Source of the DNA: Nonomuraea sp. SYSU D8015
GTDB lineage: Bacteria > Actinomycetota > Actinomycetes > Streptosporangiales > Streptosporangiaceae
Length of the DNA stretch: 64,000 bases
Direction of reading: 5' to 3'
Assembly (NCBI RefSeq): GCF_008065375.1
Contig: NZ_VJYI01000002.1
Location: 62,001-126,000 of the forward strand
In this document: positions 34,838 through 44,515 of the stretch, piece by piece
How the letters are laid out: every line of letters starts with the position of its first letter
How positions within the stretch are numbered: the stretch's first letter is position 1
Made by a program: the position numbers and the translations under genes
Notes under the pieces: generated by a model
Database searches by the model: none
Told to the model about the DNA's origin: nothing
Seen by the model: the letters and a program-made list of their open reading frames with translations, nothing else

Positions 34838-35536
34838 ATGGAGACAACTGTTGTACTGGTGCACGGCGCCTTCGCCGATGCTGGGAGCTGGGCGGCGGCC
34901 ACGAGCCGCCTGCAGGAGGCGGGGCTGGCGGTGCTCGCGCCCGCCAACCCGCTGCGCGATCTGGAGGCCGATGCCGCCTATCTGGTCTCAATTCTGGCCG
35001 GGATCGATGGGCCGGTGCTGCTGGCCGGCCACTCCTATGGCGGAGCCGTCATCACCAACGCCGCACTGCGCAGCGAGAGCGTGGCCGGCCTGGTGTACAT
35101 CGCCGCCTTCGCCCTGGACGAAGGAGAGAGCCTGGCCGACATCGGTGAACGCTTCCCCGCCCCGCTGTTCGCGCCCGCGCTGCGCCCCGCCGGAGACGGT
35201 GAGTTGGTCGTCGACCCCGGCTCGTTCGCCGCGGTCTTCGCCGCCGACCTGCACCATGCCGTCACCGACGTGCTGGCCGTCTCGCAGCGGCCCATCACCC
35301 GGACGGCGCTGGCCGGCCGCTGCGGTCCTCCGGCATGGAAGAGCCTGCCATCCTGGTATCTCATCGCCGAGGACGACCAGGCCATCCGCTCCGACGCCCA
35401 GCACTACATGGCTCAGCGCGCCGCCGCCCACACCGCATCGGTGGCCGCCTCACATGCCGTCACCGTGTCACGCCCAGACGCAGTCGCCGAACTGATCATT
35501 ACGGCGGTGGAGCGGATCGCCGCTCCTGCTCCATGA
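34838..35536 (+). CDS. Alpha/beta hydrolase (cytoplasmic)
   Basis: A 232-residue hydrolase: VVLVHGAFADAGSWAAATS near the N-terminus, nucleophile elbow LAGHSYGGAVITNAA and C-terminal SHAVTVSRPDAVAELI with the catalytic His. It lacks a signal peptide and is a close relative of the exported hydrolase at 38,238-39,047 (HGAFADAxSW and GHSYGGAVITNAA shared), which lies on the other side of LAL regulator 2. Its last 38 bp overlap the 3' end of that regulator gene on the opposite strand. Confidence 0.85.
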   Translation: METTVVLVHGAFADAGSWAAATSRLQEAGLAVLAPANPLRDLEADAAYLVSILAGIDGPVLLAGHSYGGAVITNAALRSESVAGLVYIAAFALDEGESLADIGERFPAPLFAPALRPAGDGELVVDPGSFAAVFAADLHHAVTDVLAVSQRPITRTALAGRCGPPAWKSLPSWYLIAEDDQAIRSDAQHYMAQRAAAHTASVAASHAVTVSRPDAVAELIITAVERIAAPAP

Positions 35537-38210
35537 CCGAGCGAGCCAGCTGGACGCGGGAGTTGACACCCAGCTTGGCGAAGATCGAGCGCAGGTGAGT
35601 GCCCACGGTGTTGGGCGACAGCATGAGTTCGGCCGCTGCTGAACGGTTGGAGTGGCCGCCCGCGATGAGGTGCGCCACCCGCCGTTCGGCATCGGTGAGC
35701 GCCTCCCACCCATTCACCGCGCGGGTGGATGCGTTCTTCCAGTGGTTGCGCCGTACCCCTGCGCTCTGGAGGAGCCGTTGGACGCGGCGGGCCTCGCCCG
35801 TGGCGCCCAGCGCGGTGTAGGCATCCCACGCCTGGTCCAGAACAGCGATCGCGGCCTCTGCCGATCCGGCTTGCAGGAGCGCCGCGCCGTGGTCGGCCAC
35901 CGCGTGAGCCTGCCACAGCGGGCAGGGGCTGAGCCTCAGCAGAGCGACCGCGGTCCCAAGCAGGTCGGTGTCGCCCGTGACCAGGCCCATGGCTTGGGCT
36001 GCCATGCCGCGTGCGGTGGCGACCTCGGGGTTGCGCTCGGCGTACTCGTCCGCCCACCTGGCCAGTTGCCAGGCCAGCTCGGCATCGCCGGAGCGTAGAG
36101 CGATGCGGGCGGCGGGCACGGGCCAGTCGGGTAGCCCCGCGGGCCGCTCGACCCAGCGGAATCGGCTGTCCAGCAGCGGCAGGAAATCGGTGCGCAGGAT
36201 GCTGCCGGCAGTGCCGTGATCGCGCTGGGCGTCGGCGGTCATGGCCTGGGTGAGCACCAGCATGGCCGCGTTCTGCTCCCGCGCCCGGGCCAGGTGCTGG
36301 TGCGCGGTGGCGAGCTCGCCACGCAGCAGCGCGATCCGGGCCAGCATGGCGCAGGTGACGTCGTGGAAGACGGGCTCGCCCAGGTCCTCGCCCAGCTGCA
36401 GCAGGGTTCGCAGATCGGCCTCGCACTCGTCGAGGTGGCCCAGGCCGTAGTTGTGCAGGGCTTGGGCCCAGGTCAGCGCCGGCACCTGCCAGGTGCCGCC
36501 CTGCCGCTCGTTCTCCAGCCTGGCCTGGATGAGCAACTGGCCGCCGGTGGCGTAGTCGTCCAGGTGCAGCAGCGAGGTGATCTCGTCGGCGCCGGGGCTC
36601 CGCCCGGTCAGCGTCCGCAGGTCCTGAAAGTGGCGTACCCCGGCGCTGTGCCGGCCCTCGTTGACCGCGATCTCGGCCAGCGCCCACAGGGCGGTCGCCT
36701 GCGCCTCGGCCGAGCCGATCCGTACACCCTCGTCCAGCGCATGCTGGCCCGCTCGCCTGGCCTCGGCCAGGTCATCGGCTCGTGACAGGGTCAGGGCGCG
36801 CAATCCCAGCAGCTGCGCCCGGAGCGTCTCGCTCAGCCCGTCCAGAGTCAGCGCGCCGGTCACCCGCTCGGCCAGCTCCGCCACCCGGCCGATCTCCCAC
36901 AACGGCCCTGCCAGGCGGACCTGCAGCCGGGCCACCTGTTCCGGCCCGGCGCCTGCCGCGATCAGCCGGTCGGCCACCTCGACGGCGTGGCTGCCCTGCC
37001 GAGCCGCCACCAGCACCTCCACCGCCTCCAGCCCGACCTCCGCGCGACCCGGATCGTCCTGGCCGACGAGATCCAGAGCCCGCTCGATGAGCGCCACGGC
37101 GGTGGTGGGGTCCAGGGAGCCGACCTCTGCGGCGGCCCGGCGCAGCAGCCGCACCGCTTCGACGTCGCCCGGCCGTGCGCCGGCCAGAATGTGCGGCGCG
37201 ACCTCCAGCGCACTCCGGCCGACGGCGGTCAGGTGGCGGGCGGCCGCCGCGTGCAACGCTCGTCGGGCCGAGCGGGGCACATCGGCGTAGACGGCCTGAC
37301 GCAGCAAGTCGTGGCGGAAGGAAAGGCGCAGACCGTCATCGTCCAGCAGACCGCCCCGTACCCCTGCCTCCAGCCATTCCACGAGCGCCATCGGCGACTC
37401 GTCCAGCAGCGCGGCGGCGTCCTCGATGGTGAAGGAGCGGCCCAGCACCGCCCCCACCTGCAGCAGGCGCAGCGCGGGCGTGGGCAGCGACTCCAGCCTG
37501 CCCCGCACGCCCAGCACCAGTCCCGCCGGCAGCTCGCCATCCATCTGCCCGGCCGCCAGCCCATCGAGCAACTCGACCGCGAGGAACGGGTTACCGCCCG
37601 CCCCGCGCAGCAGCTCCCGCAGCCGCCCGTCGGGCGGCTCGCCCAGCCGGTCGACGGCCACCTCCTCGATGGCCTCCTGGGACAATGGCCTCAGCACGAT
37701 TTCCTCGGCGGACAGCGGTGTGCGCGAGCGCGTAGTAAGCACCCAGACCACAGGCGAACCCGTCAACCTGCCCGGCATCACCCGCAGTGCGAACATTGTC
37801 AGCGGATCAGCCCACTGCACGTCCTCGACCACGATGAGCACCGGGCCGCGCATCGCCCGCTCCTCCAGCAAGGCCGCCATGCGGTCCACCAGCCACAACC
37901 GGCGATCATAGAGAGAGACCAGGCCCGAGAAGTCTGCCTGCGACAGCAGCGGAGCCGGCCCCGAGCGCAGCGCCACCACCAGCGGCGCCAGCGGCGCGAT
38001 CTGATCGGACTCCTCGGCCTTGCCCGCGCCCACCAGGAAACCGATCCGCGCCGCCTGCGCACCGATCTCGGCGGCCAGCGCCGATTTGCCGATGCCCGGC
38101 TCACCCCTGATCAGCAGCACCGCGCCCTGACCCGTCCGCACGGCCGCGCGAAGCACCGCAAGGGCGCGGGCCATCTCCTCGGCGCGGCCGCGCAGGACGG
38201 TGGGGCTCAT
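35499..38210 (-). CDS. LAL-type LuxR transcriptional regulator 2
   Basis: A 903-residue regulator with Walker A IRGEPGIGKSALAA, Walker B LIVVEDVQWADPL, a long helical middle and C-terminal LuxR domain LTDAERRVAHLIAGGHSNRS, then LSPNTVGTHLRSIFAKLGV. ATG 38,210 is taken as the start. It is 27 bp downstream of the exported hydrolase gene on the same strand and probably co-transcribed with it. Its 3' end overlaps the convergent hydrolase gene. Confidence 0.88.
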   Translation of the reverse strand: MSPTVLRGRAEEMARALAVLRAAVRTGQGAVLLIRGEPGIGKSALAAEIGAQAARIGFLVGAGKAEESDQIAPLAPLVVALRSGPAPLLSQADFSGLVSLYDRRLWLVDRMAALLEERAMRGPVLIVVEDVQWADPLTMFALRVMPGRLTGSPVVWVLTTRSRTPLSAEEIVLRPLSQEAIEEVAVDRLGEPPDGRLRELLRGAGGNPFLAVELLDGLAAGQMDGELPAGLVLGVRGRLESLPTPALRLLQVGAVLGRSFTIEDAAALLDESPMALVEWLEAGVRGGLLDDDGLRLSFRHDLLRQAVYADVPRSARRALHAAAARHLTAVGRSALEVAPHILAGARPGDVEAVRLLRRAAAEVGSLDPTTAVALIERALDLVGQDDPGRAEVGLEAVEVLVAARQGSHAVEVADRLIAAGAGPEQVARLQVRLAGPLWEIGRVAELAERVTGALTLDGLSETLRAQLLGLRALTLSRADDLAEARRAGQHALDEGVRIGSAEAQATALWALAEIAVNEGRHSAGVRHFQDLRTLTGRSPGADEITSLLHLDDYATGGQLLIQARLENERQGGTWQVPALTWAQALHNYGLGHLDECEADLRTLLQLGEDLGEPVFHDVTCAMLARIALLRGELATAHQHLARAREQNAAMLVLTQAMTADAQRDHGTAGSILRTDFLPLLDSRFRWVERPAGLPDWPVPAARIALRSGDAELAWQLARWADEYAERNPEVATARGMAAQAMGLVTGDTDLLGTAVALLRLSPCPLWQAHAVADHGAALLQAGSAEAAIAVLDQAWDAYTALGATGEARRVQRLLQSAGVRRNHWKNASTRAVNGWEALTDAERRVAHLIAGGHSNRSAAAELMLSPNTVGTHLRSIFAKLGVNSRVQLARSVMEQERRSAPPP

Positions 38211-38237
38211 CCGCCTGTCCTCCAAGCTCAGCTACCG

Positions 38238-39047
38238 CTACCGTACGGCCTTCGCCGCCCGGCCGATCACCTCGGCCACCGCATCCGGCCGAGAGACCGC
38301 CACCGCGTGCGAAGCCGATACCTCGATGGTCTGCGCCTTCATTCGCTTGGCCGCGAAGCGCTGCGCCGCCGCCGGAATGGCGTTGTCGGCGCGAGCCACC
38401 ACGAACCACGAGGGCACGTCATGCCAGGCCGCGCCGGCCGTAACCTCGCTCAGCGCGCCCAGCTCAAGCGGCCGCTGCGAGGCCGCCATGACCTTCGTCA
38501 GGCTCAGGGGGAGGTCGGCTGCGAACGCCTCGCGGAAGACGCCAGGCTTGATCGAGATATCTGTGCCCTCGCCGCCGCCGGGCAGCGGGTAGTGGGCGGC
38601 ATCCAGGTTGTCCGGCACCAGCAGGGAGCCCTCGAACTGGGAGGCGGCCTGGATGGTGGCCTCACCCTCGTCGGGGGCGTAGGCCGCGACGAAGACCAGC
38701 GCCTTGACATCCGGGTCGTCCTTGGCCGCGTTGGTGATGACGGCTCCGCCGTAGGAGTGGCCGACCAGGACGACGGGCCCGGTCACCGTGTTCAGCACGC
38801 TGCGCAAATAGGAGGCATCGGAGGCCAGCCCGCGCAACGGGTTGGCCGGAGCCTTGACTGGGTAGCCGGCGCGCTGCAGGCGTCCGATGACACCGCTCCA
38901 GCTGGAGGCGTCGGCGAAGGCGCCGTGCACCAGCACCACTGTGGGCTTGGCGCCCCCCGCCGCTGTGGGCTTCGCGCTCGCCGCCGTCGGCGAGGTCATG
39001 GAGACGACGCCGAGCACCACGACCAGCAGGCCGAGGAAACGTTTCAT
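38238..39047 (-). CDS. Exported alpha/beta hydrolase
   Basis: A 269-residue protein. A Sec signal (MKRFLGLLVVVLGVVSM...ASA, cut near residue 25) is followed by VVLVHGAFADASSWSGVIG, GHSYGGAVITNAA (Ser nucleophile) and a C-terminal SHAVAVSRPDAVAEVI (His). ATG 39,047 follows GGAAGGA. It is a secreted paralogue of the cytoplasmic hydrolase at 34,838 and is the first gene of a two-gene unit with LAL regulator 2. The substrate is not evident. Confidence 0.85.
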   Translation of the reverse strand: MKRFLGLLVVVLGVVSMTSPTAASAKPTAAGGAKPTVVLVHGAFADASSWSGVIGRLQRAGYPVKAPANPLRGLASDASYLRSVLNTVTGPVVLVGHSYGGAVITNAAKDDPDVKALVFVAAYAPDEGEATIQAASQFEGSLLVPDNLDAAHYPLPGGGEGTDISIKPGVFREAFAADLPLSLTKVMAASQRPLELGALSEVTAGAAWHDVPSWFVVARADNAIPAAAQRFAAKRMKAQTIEVSASHAVAVSRPDAVAEVIGRAAKAVR

Positions 39048-39230
39048 GATGACGTCCTTCCGGAAAAGGTTGGAAGATCATCAAAAGGGCCCCGCAGCGT
39101 TTCCGGCATCGCGCGGATGGGTGAGACGAGCGGCGGGCCACCCTTCTCCCGCTCACCCGTTCACGCGATGCCGCGCGAACTCGCCCGCGATGACATGGGG
39201 TTTCCGCGACGTGATGGAGGAAGGAACCTC

Positions 39231-40025
39231 ATGAGCACCATCGTGCTGATCCACGGGCTCTGGATGACCCCGCGCAGCTGGGAGCACTGGATCGACCGCT
39301 ACGGCGCGGCCGGCCACACCGTGCTCGCGCCCGCCTGGCCCGGCATGGAGGCCGAGGTCGAGGAGCTCAACCGTGACCCCTCGCCGATCGCCCGCCTGAC
39401 CATCTCGGCCATCCTCGACCACTACGACGCCATCATCCGTGCCCTGGACGAGCCGCCGATCATCATGGGCCACTCCTTCGGCGGCACCTTCACCCAGGTG
39501 CTGCTGGACCGGGGGCTCGGCTCCGCCGGCGTGGCCATCGACTCCGCCCAGGTCAAGGGCGTCATGAAGTTGCCGCTGGCGACCCTGCGCTCCACCTTCC
39601 CGGTGCTGGGCAACCCGGCCAACCGCAACCGGGCCGTGCCGCTCACCCCGGACCAGTTCCACTATGCGTTCACCAACTCCCTGTCGGAGGAGGAGTCGCT
39701 GGCCGTCTACCGCCGTTACCACGTCCCGGCCGCCGGGCACGTGCTGTTTGAGGGCGCGCTGGCCAACTTCAATCCCCGCGCCGCCACCCGAGTGCATTTC
39801 GACAACTCCGACCGCGCGCCGCTGCTGTTCATCTCCGGAGGTCAGGACCACGTCATCCCCGAATCGATCAACGCCGAGAACGTCCGCCGCTATCACAAGT
39901 CCGGCGCGCTCACCGAGCACGAGGTGTACCCCGACCGCACCCACTACACCCTCGGCCAGGACGGCTGGGAGAAGGTCGCCGACCACGCCCTGTCCTGGGC
40001 GCTGGAGCACGCACGCGCCAGTTGA
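39231..40025 (+). CDS. Alpha/beta hydrolase
   Basis: A 264-residue hydrolase of a different subgroup from its neighbours: STIVLIHGLWMTPRSWEHW, nucleophile elbow IMGHSFGGTFTQVLLD, Asp in LLFISGGQDHVIP and catalytic His in YPDRTHYTLG. ATG 39,231 follows GGAGGAAGG. It is convergent with a TetR gene that starts its 3' end three bases away. The role is unknown. Confidence 0.85.
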   Translation: MSTIVLIHGLWMTPRSWEHWIDRYGAAGHTVLAPAWPGMEAEVEELNRDPSPIARLTISAILDHYDAIIRALDEPPIIMGHSFGGTFTQVLLDRGLGSAGVAIDSAQVKGVMKLPLATLRSTFPVLGNPANRNRAVPLTPDQFHYAFTNSLSEEESLAVYRRYHVPAAGHVLFEGALANFNPRAATRVHFDNSDRAPLLFISGGQDHVIPESINAENVRRYHKSGALTEHEVYPDRTHYTLGQDGWEKVADHALSWALEHARAS

Positions 40026-40028
40026 GGT

Positions 40029-40625
40029 TCAGTGGCGGCCGCCCGGCCAGATGGCCAGGGCCTGATCGGCGAGGCGGTGCAGGTCGGCGCGGCCGGCGCC
40101 ACCGGTGGCTTGCACCGAGATGCCCTGACCCACCGCGGTGAGATAGCGCGCCAGCGCGTCGGGGTCGGCGTCTGGTGACAGATCGCCAGAGGCTTGCGCG
40201 CGTTCCAACCGTGTCCGCAACGCGACCACGCCGGCCGCCCTGCGGGCGGCCAGGTCGCGGCAGACGGGCTCGGCGTCGGAACCGCAGGCCAGGGCGCCTT
40301 GGACAAGCAGGCAGCCGTGTGGCCGACCGGGCATGGTATAGGCGTCGGCGGCGCCGTGCAGCAGCCGCTCGGCCACCCCACGCGCGGTCGGCTCCGTCAG
40401 CGCTTCAGCGATGAACGCGCCAGGGCCCTGGAGATAGCGATCGACCGCAAGGCGGAAGAGATTCTCCTTGTTGCCGAAGGCCGCGTACAGGCTGCGCCGG
40501 TTGATGCCCATGGCCTCGGTCAGATCGCTCAGCGACGTCCCCTCGTAACCCCCGTGCCAGAACAGCCGCATCGCCGCCTCCAGCGCCTGGTCGACGTCGA
40601 ACTCACGCGGCCGGCCTCGTGCCAC
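40029..40625 (-). CDS. TetR family regulator
   Basis: A 198-residue TetR: ARGRPREFDVDQALEAAMRL, helix-turn-helix LSDLTEAMGINRRSLYAAFG, and a C-terminal domain with PHGCLLVQGALACG. This N-terminus is typical of regulators that control a divergent SDR gene, which is the case here (40,738). It probably binds the palindromes in the 112-bp gap. Confidence 0.88.
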   Translation of the reverse strand: MARGRPREFDVDQALEAAMRLFWHGGYEGTSLSDLTEAMGINRRSLYAAFGNKENLFRLAVDRYLQGPGAFIAEALTEPTARGVAERLLHGAADAYTMPGRPHGCLLVQGALACGSDAEPVCRDLAARRAAGVVALRTRLERAQASGDLSPDADPDALARYLTAVGQGISVQATGGAGRADLHRLADQALAIWPGGRH

Positions 40626-40693
40626 GTCTGACTCCCTTCACCGGAACGGGCGGAATACCGCCCGGTGGCCCCGTGTTGCAGCCACCACGAAAT

Positions 40694-40723
40694 AGTAACC
40701 GATCAGTTCGGAATTTAGTTCCG
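40694..40723. promoter_or_regulatory. Operator-like sites in the TetR/SDR divergent promoter
   Basis: AGTAACCGATCAGTT (about 40,694-40,708) is close to the AACCGATCGGTT-type palindrome of this TetR class. Directly after it lies CGGAA-TTTAG-TTCCG (40,709-40,723), a perfect 5-bp inverted repeat, shortly before the SDR ribosome-binding site. Confidence 0.55.
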
Positions 40724-40737
40724 TGCAAGGAGCAGTC

Positions 40738-41481
40738 ATGACGCAGCAGCTCACCGGCAAGGTGGCACTGGTTACCGGCGGATCGCGCGGCATCGGCGCC
40801 GCAATCGTGCGGCGCCTGGCCCGTGACGGCGCCCGCGTCGCCTTCACCTACAGCAGCACCAAAGATCACGCCGAAGCGCTGGTCGAAGAGATCACGATCA
40901 CCGGCGGGCGGGCATTGGCCATACAGGCCGACAGCGGCGACCCCGACGCCGTCCGCCAAGCGGTCGCACACGCCGTGGATGCGCTCGGCGGCCTGGACAT
41001 CCTGGTCAACAACGCAGGGGTGGCGCACGTGGCACCCTTGGAGGACTTCCCGCTGGAGGAGTTCGACCGCATGGTCGCGGTCAACGTCCGCGGCGTCTTC
41101 ACCGCCATCCAAGCCGCCGCTCCGCACCTCGGCCGAGGCGGACGGATCATCACCATCGGCAGCATCAACGCCGACCGCGTCCCCGTACCCGGCATCGGCG
41201 CCTACTCGCTCACCAAGGCCGCCGTGGCCGGACTGGGCCGCGGGCTTGCCCGCGAGCTCGGCCCGCGCGGCATCACGGTGAACACCATCCAACCCGGCCC
41301 CACCGCCACGGACATGAACCCCGACTCCGGCCCCTTCGCCGAAGCCATGAAGGCCATGCTCCCCGTCGGCCACTACGCCCAGCCCACCGACATCGCCAGC
41401 GCTGTCGCCTACCTGGCCGGCCCAGAAGCGCGCTTCATCACAGGCGTGGCCTGGGACGTCGACGGCGGCTTCGCCGTCTGA
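40738..41481 (+). CDS. Short-chain dehydrogenase/reductase (3-oxoacyl-ACP reductase-like)
   Basis: A 247-residue classical SDR: TGGSRGIG (NADP binding), NNAG, catalytic Ser in TIGSIN and Tyr-x-x-x-Lys in GAYSLTKAA, and the C-terminal FITGVAWDVDGGFAV. It reduces or oxidises a carbonyl/alcohol using NAD(P). ATG 40,738 follows AAGGAG. It forms an operon with the next NADP-binding gene and is controlled by the divergent TetR. Confidence 0.9.
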   Translation: MTQQLTGKVALVTGGSRGIGAAIVRRLARDGARVAFTYSSTKDHAEALVEEITITGGRALAIQADSGDPDAVRQAVAHAVDALGGLDILVNNAGVAHVAPLEDFPLEEFDRMVAVNVRGVFTAIQAAAPHLGRGGRIITIGSINADRVPVPGIGAYSLTKAAVAGLGRGLARELGPRGITVNTIQPGPTATDMNPDSGPFAEAMKAMLPVGHYAQPTDIASAVAYLAGPEARFITGVAWDVDGGFAV

Positions 41482-41519
41482 CCCGCCCTACCCGCAACAC
41501 CGATCAAGGAGACAAACAC

Positions 41520-42125
41520 ATGCCTATCGGAATCATCGGGGCCGGCGCCATCGGCCAGGCCCTCACGCGGCGCCTGGTCGCCGCCGGGCAGCAAGTCTGG
41601 ATCAGCAACAGCCGCGGACCCGACTCCCTGCAGAGCCTGTCCCGCGCCCTCGGCCCCACCCTGATCCCCGCCACGGTGCCCGATGCAGCCGCCCAAGAGA
41701 TCGTCATCCTCGCCGTGCCCTGGCGTCAGCTACCCGCCGCCGTGAAAGCAGCCGACGTGGACGACTGGAGCGGCCGCATCGTGATCGACACCACCAACCC
41801 ACTGGGCCCGCCGGACTTCAAGGCCGCCGACCTGGGCGGACGCACCTCAAGCGAGGTCGTGGCGGATCTCGTACCGGGTGCGAGCCTGGTCAAGGCGTTC
41901 AACACCCTGACTCCTGGAGTCCTCGGCGCCGACCCGCGCACGCCCGCCGGACGCCGCGTCATCTTCCTCTCCGGCAACGACGCAGGAGCCAACGACCGAG
42001 TGGCACGACTCATCCAGCACGCCGGATGGGCGCCGATCGATCTTGGCGCGCTCTCCTCCGGCGGTCGGCTCCAGCAATTCCCAGGCGGGCCCTTGCCGAC
42101 CCTGAACCTCCTGCGGGAGACCTGA
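41520..42125 (+). CDS. NAD(P)-binding oxidoreductase, F420-reductase-like
   Basis: A 201-residue Rossmann protein: IGIIGAGAIGQALTRRLVAAG, SNSRGPDSL, VILAVPWRQLPAAV, TTNPLG and KAFNTLTPGVL. These are the features of the NADPH:F420 oxidoreductase/NPR-like family that also binds other cofactors. ATG 41,520 follows AAGGAG. It is 38 bp after the SDR gene and likely co-transcribed. Confidence 0.82.
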   Translation: MPIGIIGAGAIGQALTRRLVAAGQQVWISNSRGPDSLQSLSRALGPTLIPATVPDAAAQEIVILAVPWRQLPAAVKAADVDDWSGRIVIDTTNPLGPPDFKAADLGGRTSSEVVADLVPGASLVKAFNTLTPGVLGADPRTPAGRRVIFLSGNDAGANDRVARLIQHAGWAPIDLGALSSGGRLQQFPGGPLPTLNLLRET

Positions 42126-42490
<365 letters not shown>

Positions 42491-43773
42491 ATGAGACATC
42501 ACCTGCCCCCCGCTGCCGAGAAGACGCTCAGCCGGCGGTCGTTCATGAATCGCGTACTGCTGTCCGGCGGCGTGGCGGCCGTCGCCGTCATGGCGGGCGC
42601 CTGCGGCTCGAACAATGGCTCCACGTCCTCCTTGCCCTCGTCGTCCGCCGCCGGCGGCCCGCCTTCAGGCGGGCCGGGGGAGGGCCGGGGGGTGGCACAC
42701 CGGTCGCCTATGCCGATTTCAAGGGGATCACCACCGACGGTACCGTGGTCCCGGACATGTACTCGATCCACTCCACCGGAGTCAGCACCGATGAGGTGCG
42801 GGCTACGGCGACCGCCTTCCTCGCCGCGCTGTCGACGGACCAGAAGGCCGAGACACTCTTCGACGTCGAGGCTGACGAGTGGTTCAAGTGGAGCAACGTC
42901 CACTCCTACGAGCGCGCGGGGGTCTCACTGGCGGACCTGAGCGATGCGCAGAAGACGGCCGGGTTCGCGCTGCTGCAGGCCGGGCTGAGCGCCCGCGGGC
43001 TGAAGCAGACCCGCAACATCATCCGGCTCAACCAGGTCGCCGGAGAACTGATCAAGCAGACCGACCAGTTCAACGAGGAGGCCTACTACTTCACCGTGAT
43101 GGGCACACCTTCCGCGACCGCCCCGTGGGGCTTCCAGTTCGAGGGCCACCATCTGGCCATCAACTACTTCGTGCTCGGCGACCAGGTTGTGATGACGCCG
43201 ACGTTCATGGGCACCGAGCCGGCCTCCGGCACGTACAACGGTGAGAAGATCGTCCTGTTCACCGATGAGACCCAGGCCGGCCTCACGGTGATCAACTCTC
43301 TTACGAGCGCGCAGAAGGCGAAGGCGATCGTCTCCTCCAGCAAGACCCGCGACAACGAGAAGGGCGCCGCGTTCCAGGACAACGCGCAGATCCCCTACCA
43401 GGGCGTTCAGGGCAGCGCCCTGGACCCCGCCCAGCGGCAGAAGTTGCTGGACCTGATCGAGGTCTACGTCGGCAACATGGACGAAGGCCACGCCAAGGTG
43501 AAAATGAAGGAGGTCGCCGCCCACCTCGATGACACCTACTTCTCCTGGGTCGGCGCCACCGACGCCGACGCCGTCTTCTACTACCGGGTCCACAGTCCGG
43601 GCATCCTCATCGAGTACGACGCCCAGCAGCCCGGACCGCTGGCCGCCTCGTACGGCGCCACGCAGGGCGGCACCCCCACCCGCAACCACATCCACACCGT
43701 CGTACGCACCCCCAACGGCAACGACTACGGCATGGACCTGCTCAAACAACACCTGGAGACCGGCCACTCCTGA
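42491..43773 (+). pseudogene. DUF3500 lipoprotein with a frameshift in a G-run
   Basis: From ATG 42,491 the protein begins with a Tat/lipoprotein signal (LSRRSFMNRVLLSGGVAA..., lipobox AGAC) and a Ser/Gly-rich linker. The main domain (TPVAYADFKGITTDGTVVPD..., DFEVEADEWFKWSNVH-like core and NHIHTVVRTPNGNDYG end) is in another phase. The shift falls at 42,671-42,692 among G5 and G6 runs; one added base would restore a 427-residue DUF3500 protein. This may be a true mutation, a sequencing error or slippage. The downstream frame is open and well conserved, arguing for a recent event. Confidence 0.7.
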
Positions 43774-44000
43774 AAGGGCTGGGCCACCCAACACCTGGCC
43801 TACCTCGACGCTGGCAACGCCGACTGGACCGCACCGGCGACCATGGCCTCCCGGCTGCAGAGCGTGGGCGTCGCCAACGTCCGCGGCTTCTCGGTCAACG
43901 TCTCCAACTACTACACCACCAGCCAGTCATCCACCGACGCCAACGCGATCGACTCCGCGCTCGGCGGCACCGCCAATCGTTTCCTCTACACCCTCAAGGT
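43774..44000 (+). pseudogene. Fragment of a GH6 cellulase
   Basis: Immediately after the DUF3500 stop and in the same frame: LAYLDAGNADWTAPATMASR, GVANVRGFSVNVSNYYTT, then DANAIDSALGGT. This is the GH6 (endoglucanase/cellobiohydrolase) segment with YxDAGHxxW and GFSxNVSNY. Start, catalytic Asp loop and C-terminus are missing. It is a stub brought in by rearrangement. Confidence 0.65.
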
Positions 44001-44002
44001 CA

Positions 44003-44281
44003 GGCGAGAGCGCTCGCGGCCGTGACGGCGTCGTGCTCGTCGTTGAAGTAGTGGAAGCCGAAGCGGACCCGGTCGCCCAGAGCCGTGGCCCGCACGCCGC
44101 GCTCGCGCAGCCGCATGGCGATGCCGTCGGCCCGGCTAGTGCGCAGGACGACGATGTGGGAGGCGGGACCGCGCGTCACCCTCCGCAGGCCGGCGACCTC
44201 GGCCCGCTGGGGCAGCTCGCCTGCGAGGGCGAGGCAGTGCCGTTCGACGCGCTCGGCGTCCAGCGAGCCGAGCTTCGTCAC
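44003..44281 (-). pseudogene. C-terminal fragment of a class V aminotransferase-like enzyme
   Basis: The last 80 residues (ERHCLALAGELPQRAEVAG, IVVLRTSRADGIAMRLRERG, VRFGFHYFNDEHDAVTAASA) match the C-terminal small domain of PLP-dependent class V aminotransferases/cysteine lyases. The lysine and the large domain are absent. The upstream DNA on this strand belongs to another broken gene. Confidence 0.55.
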
Positions 44282-44283
44282 CT

Positions 44284-44430
44284 AGGTGATGGCCCGGCCC
44301 AGTTCCTCATGCGTGACGCCGTGCCTGAGCGCCACGTCCCCGAACGCCTTCTGGAGATCGTCGAACACGACGCGCAGCCGCTTGTTGAACTCGATGTCAG
44401 TGCGGGGGTGTCAGTCGTTGTCACAGTCAC
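44284..44430 (-). pseudogene. Fragment of an unidentified gene, possibly dioxygenase-like
   Basis: One minus-strand frame reads DIEFNKRLRVVFDDLQKAFG, then LRHGVTHEELGRAIT, and stops at TAG beside the aminotransferase fragment. The end resembles the helical N-terminal domain of intradiol dioxygenases, but the similarity is weak. A shift separates it from the probable start. Confidence 0.3.
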
Positions 44431-44515
44431 TCCGTTCCGGCGTCGCCGTCGATATACGGCGCACCTAAGTTCCGAAAACTGTTGCGAATGACGGGGGCGT
44501 GGAGCATAGGGAGTG

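Noticed and set aside
36987..39230. Very long plus-strand frame opposite LAL regulator 2 and the exported hydrolase
   Set aside because: The conserved domains are all on the minus strand; only the last part (from 39,231) of this frame is a real gene.
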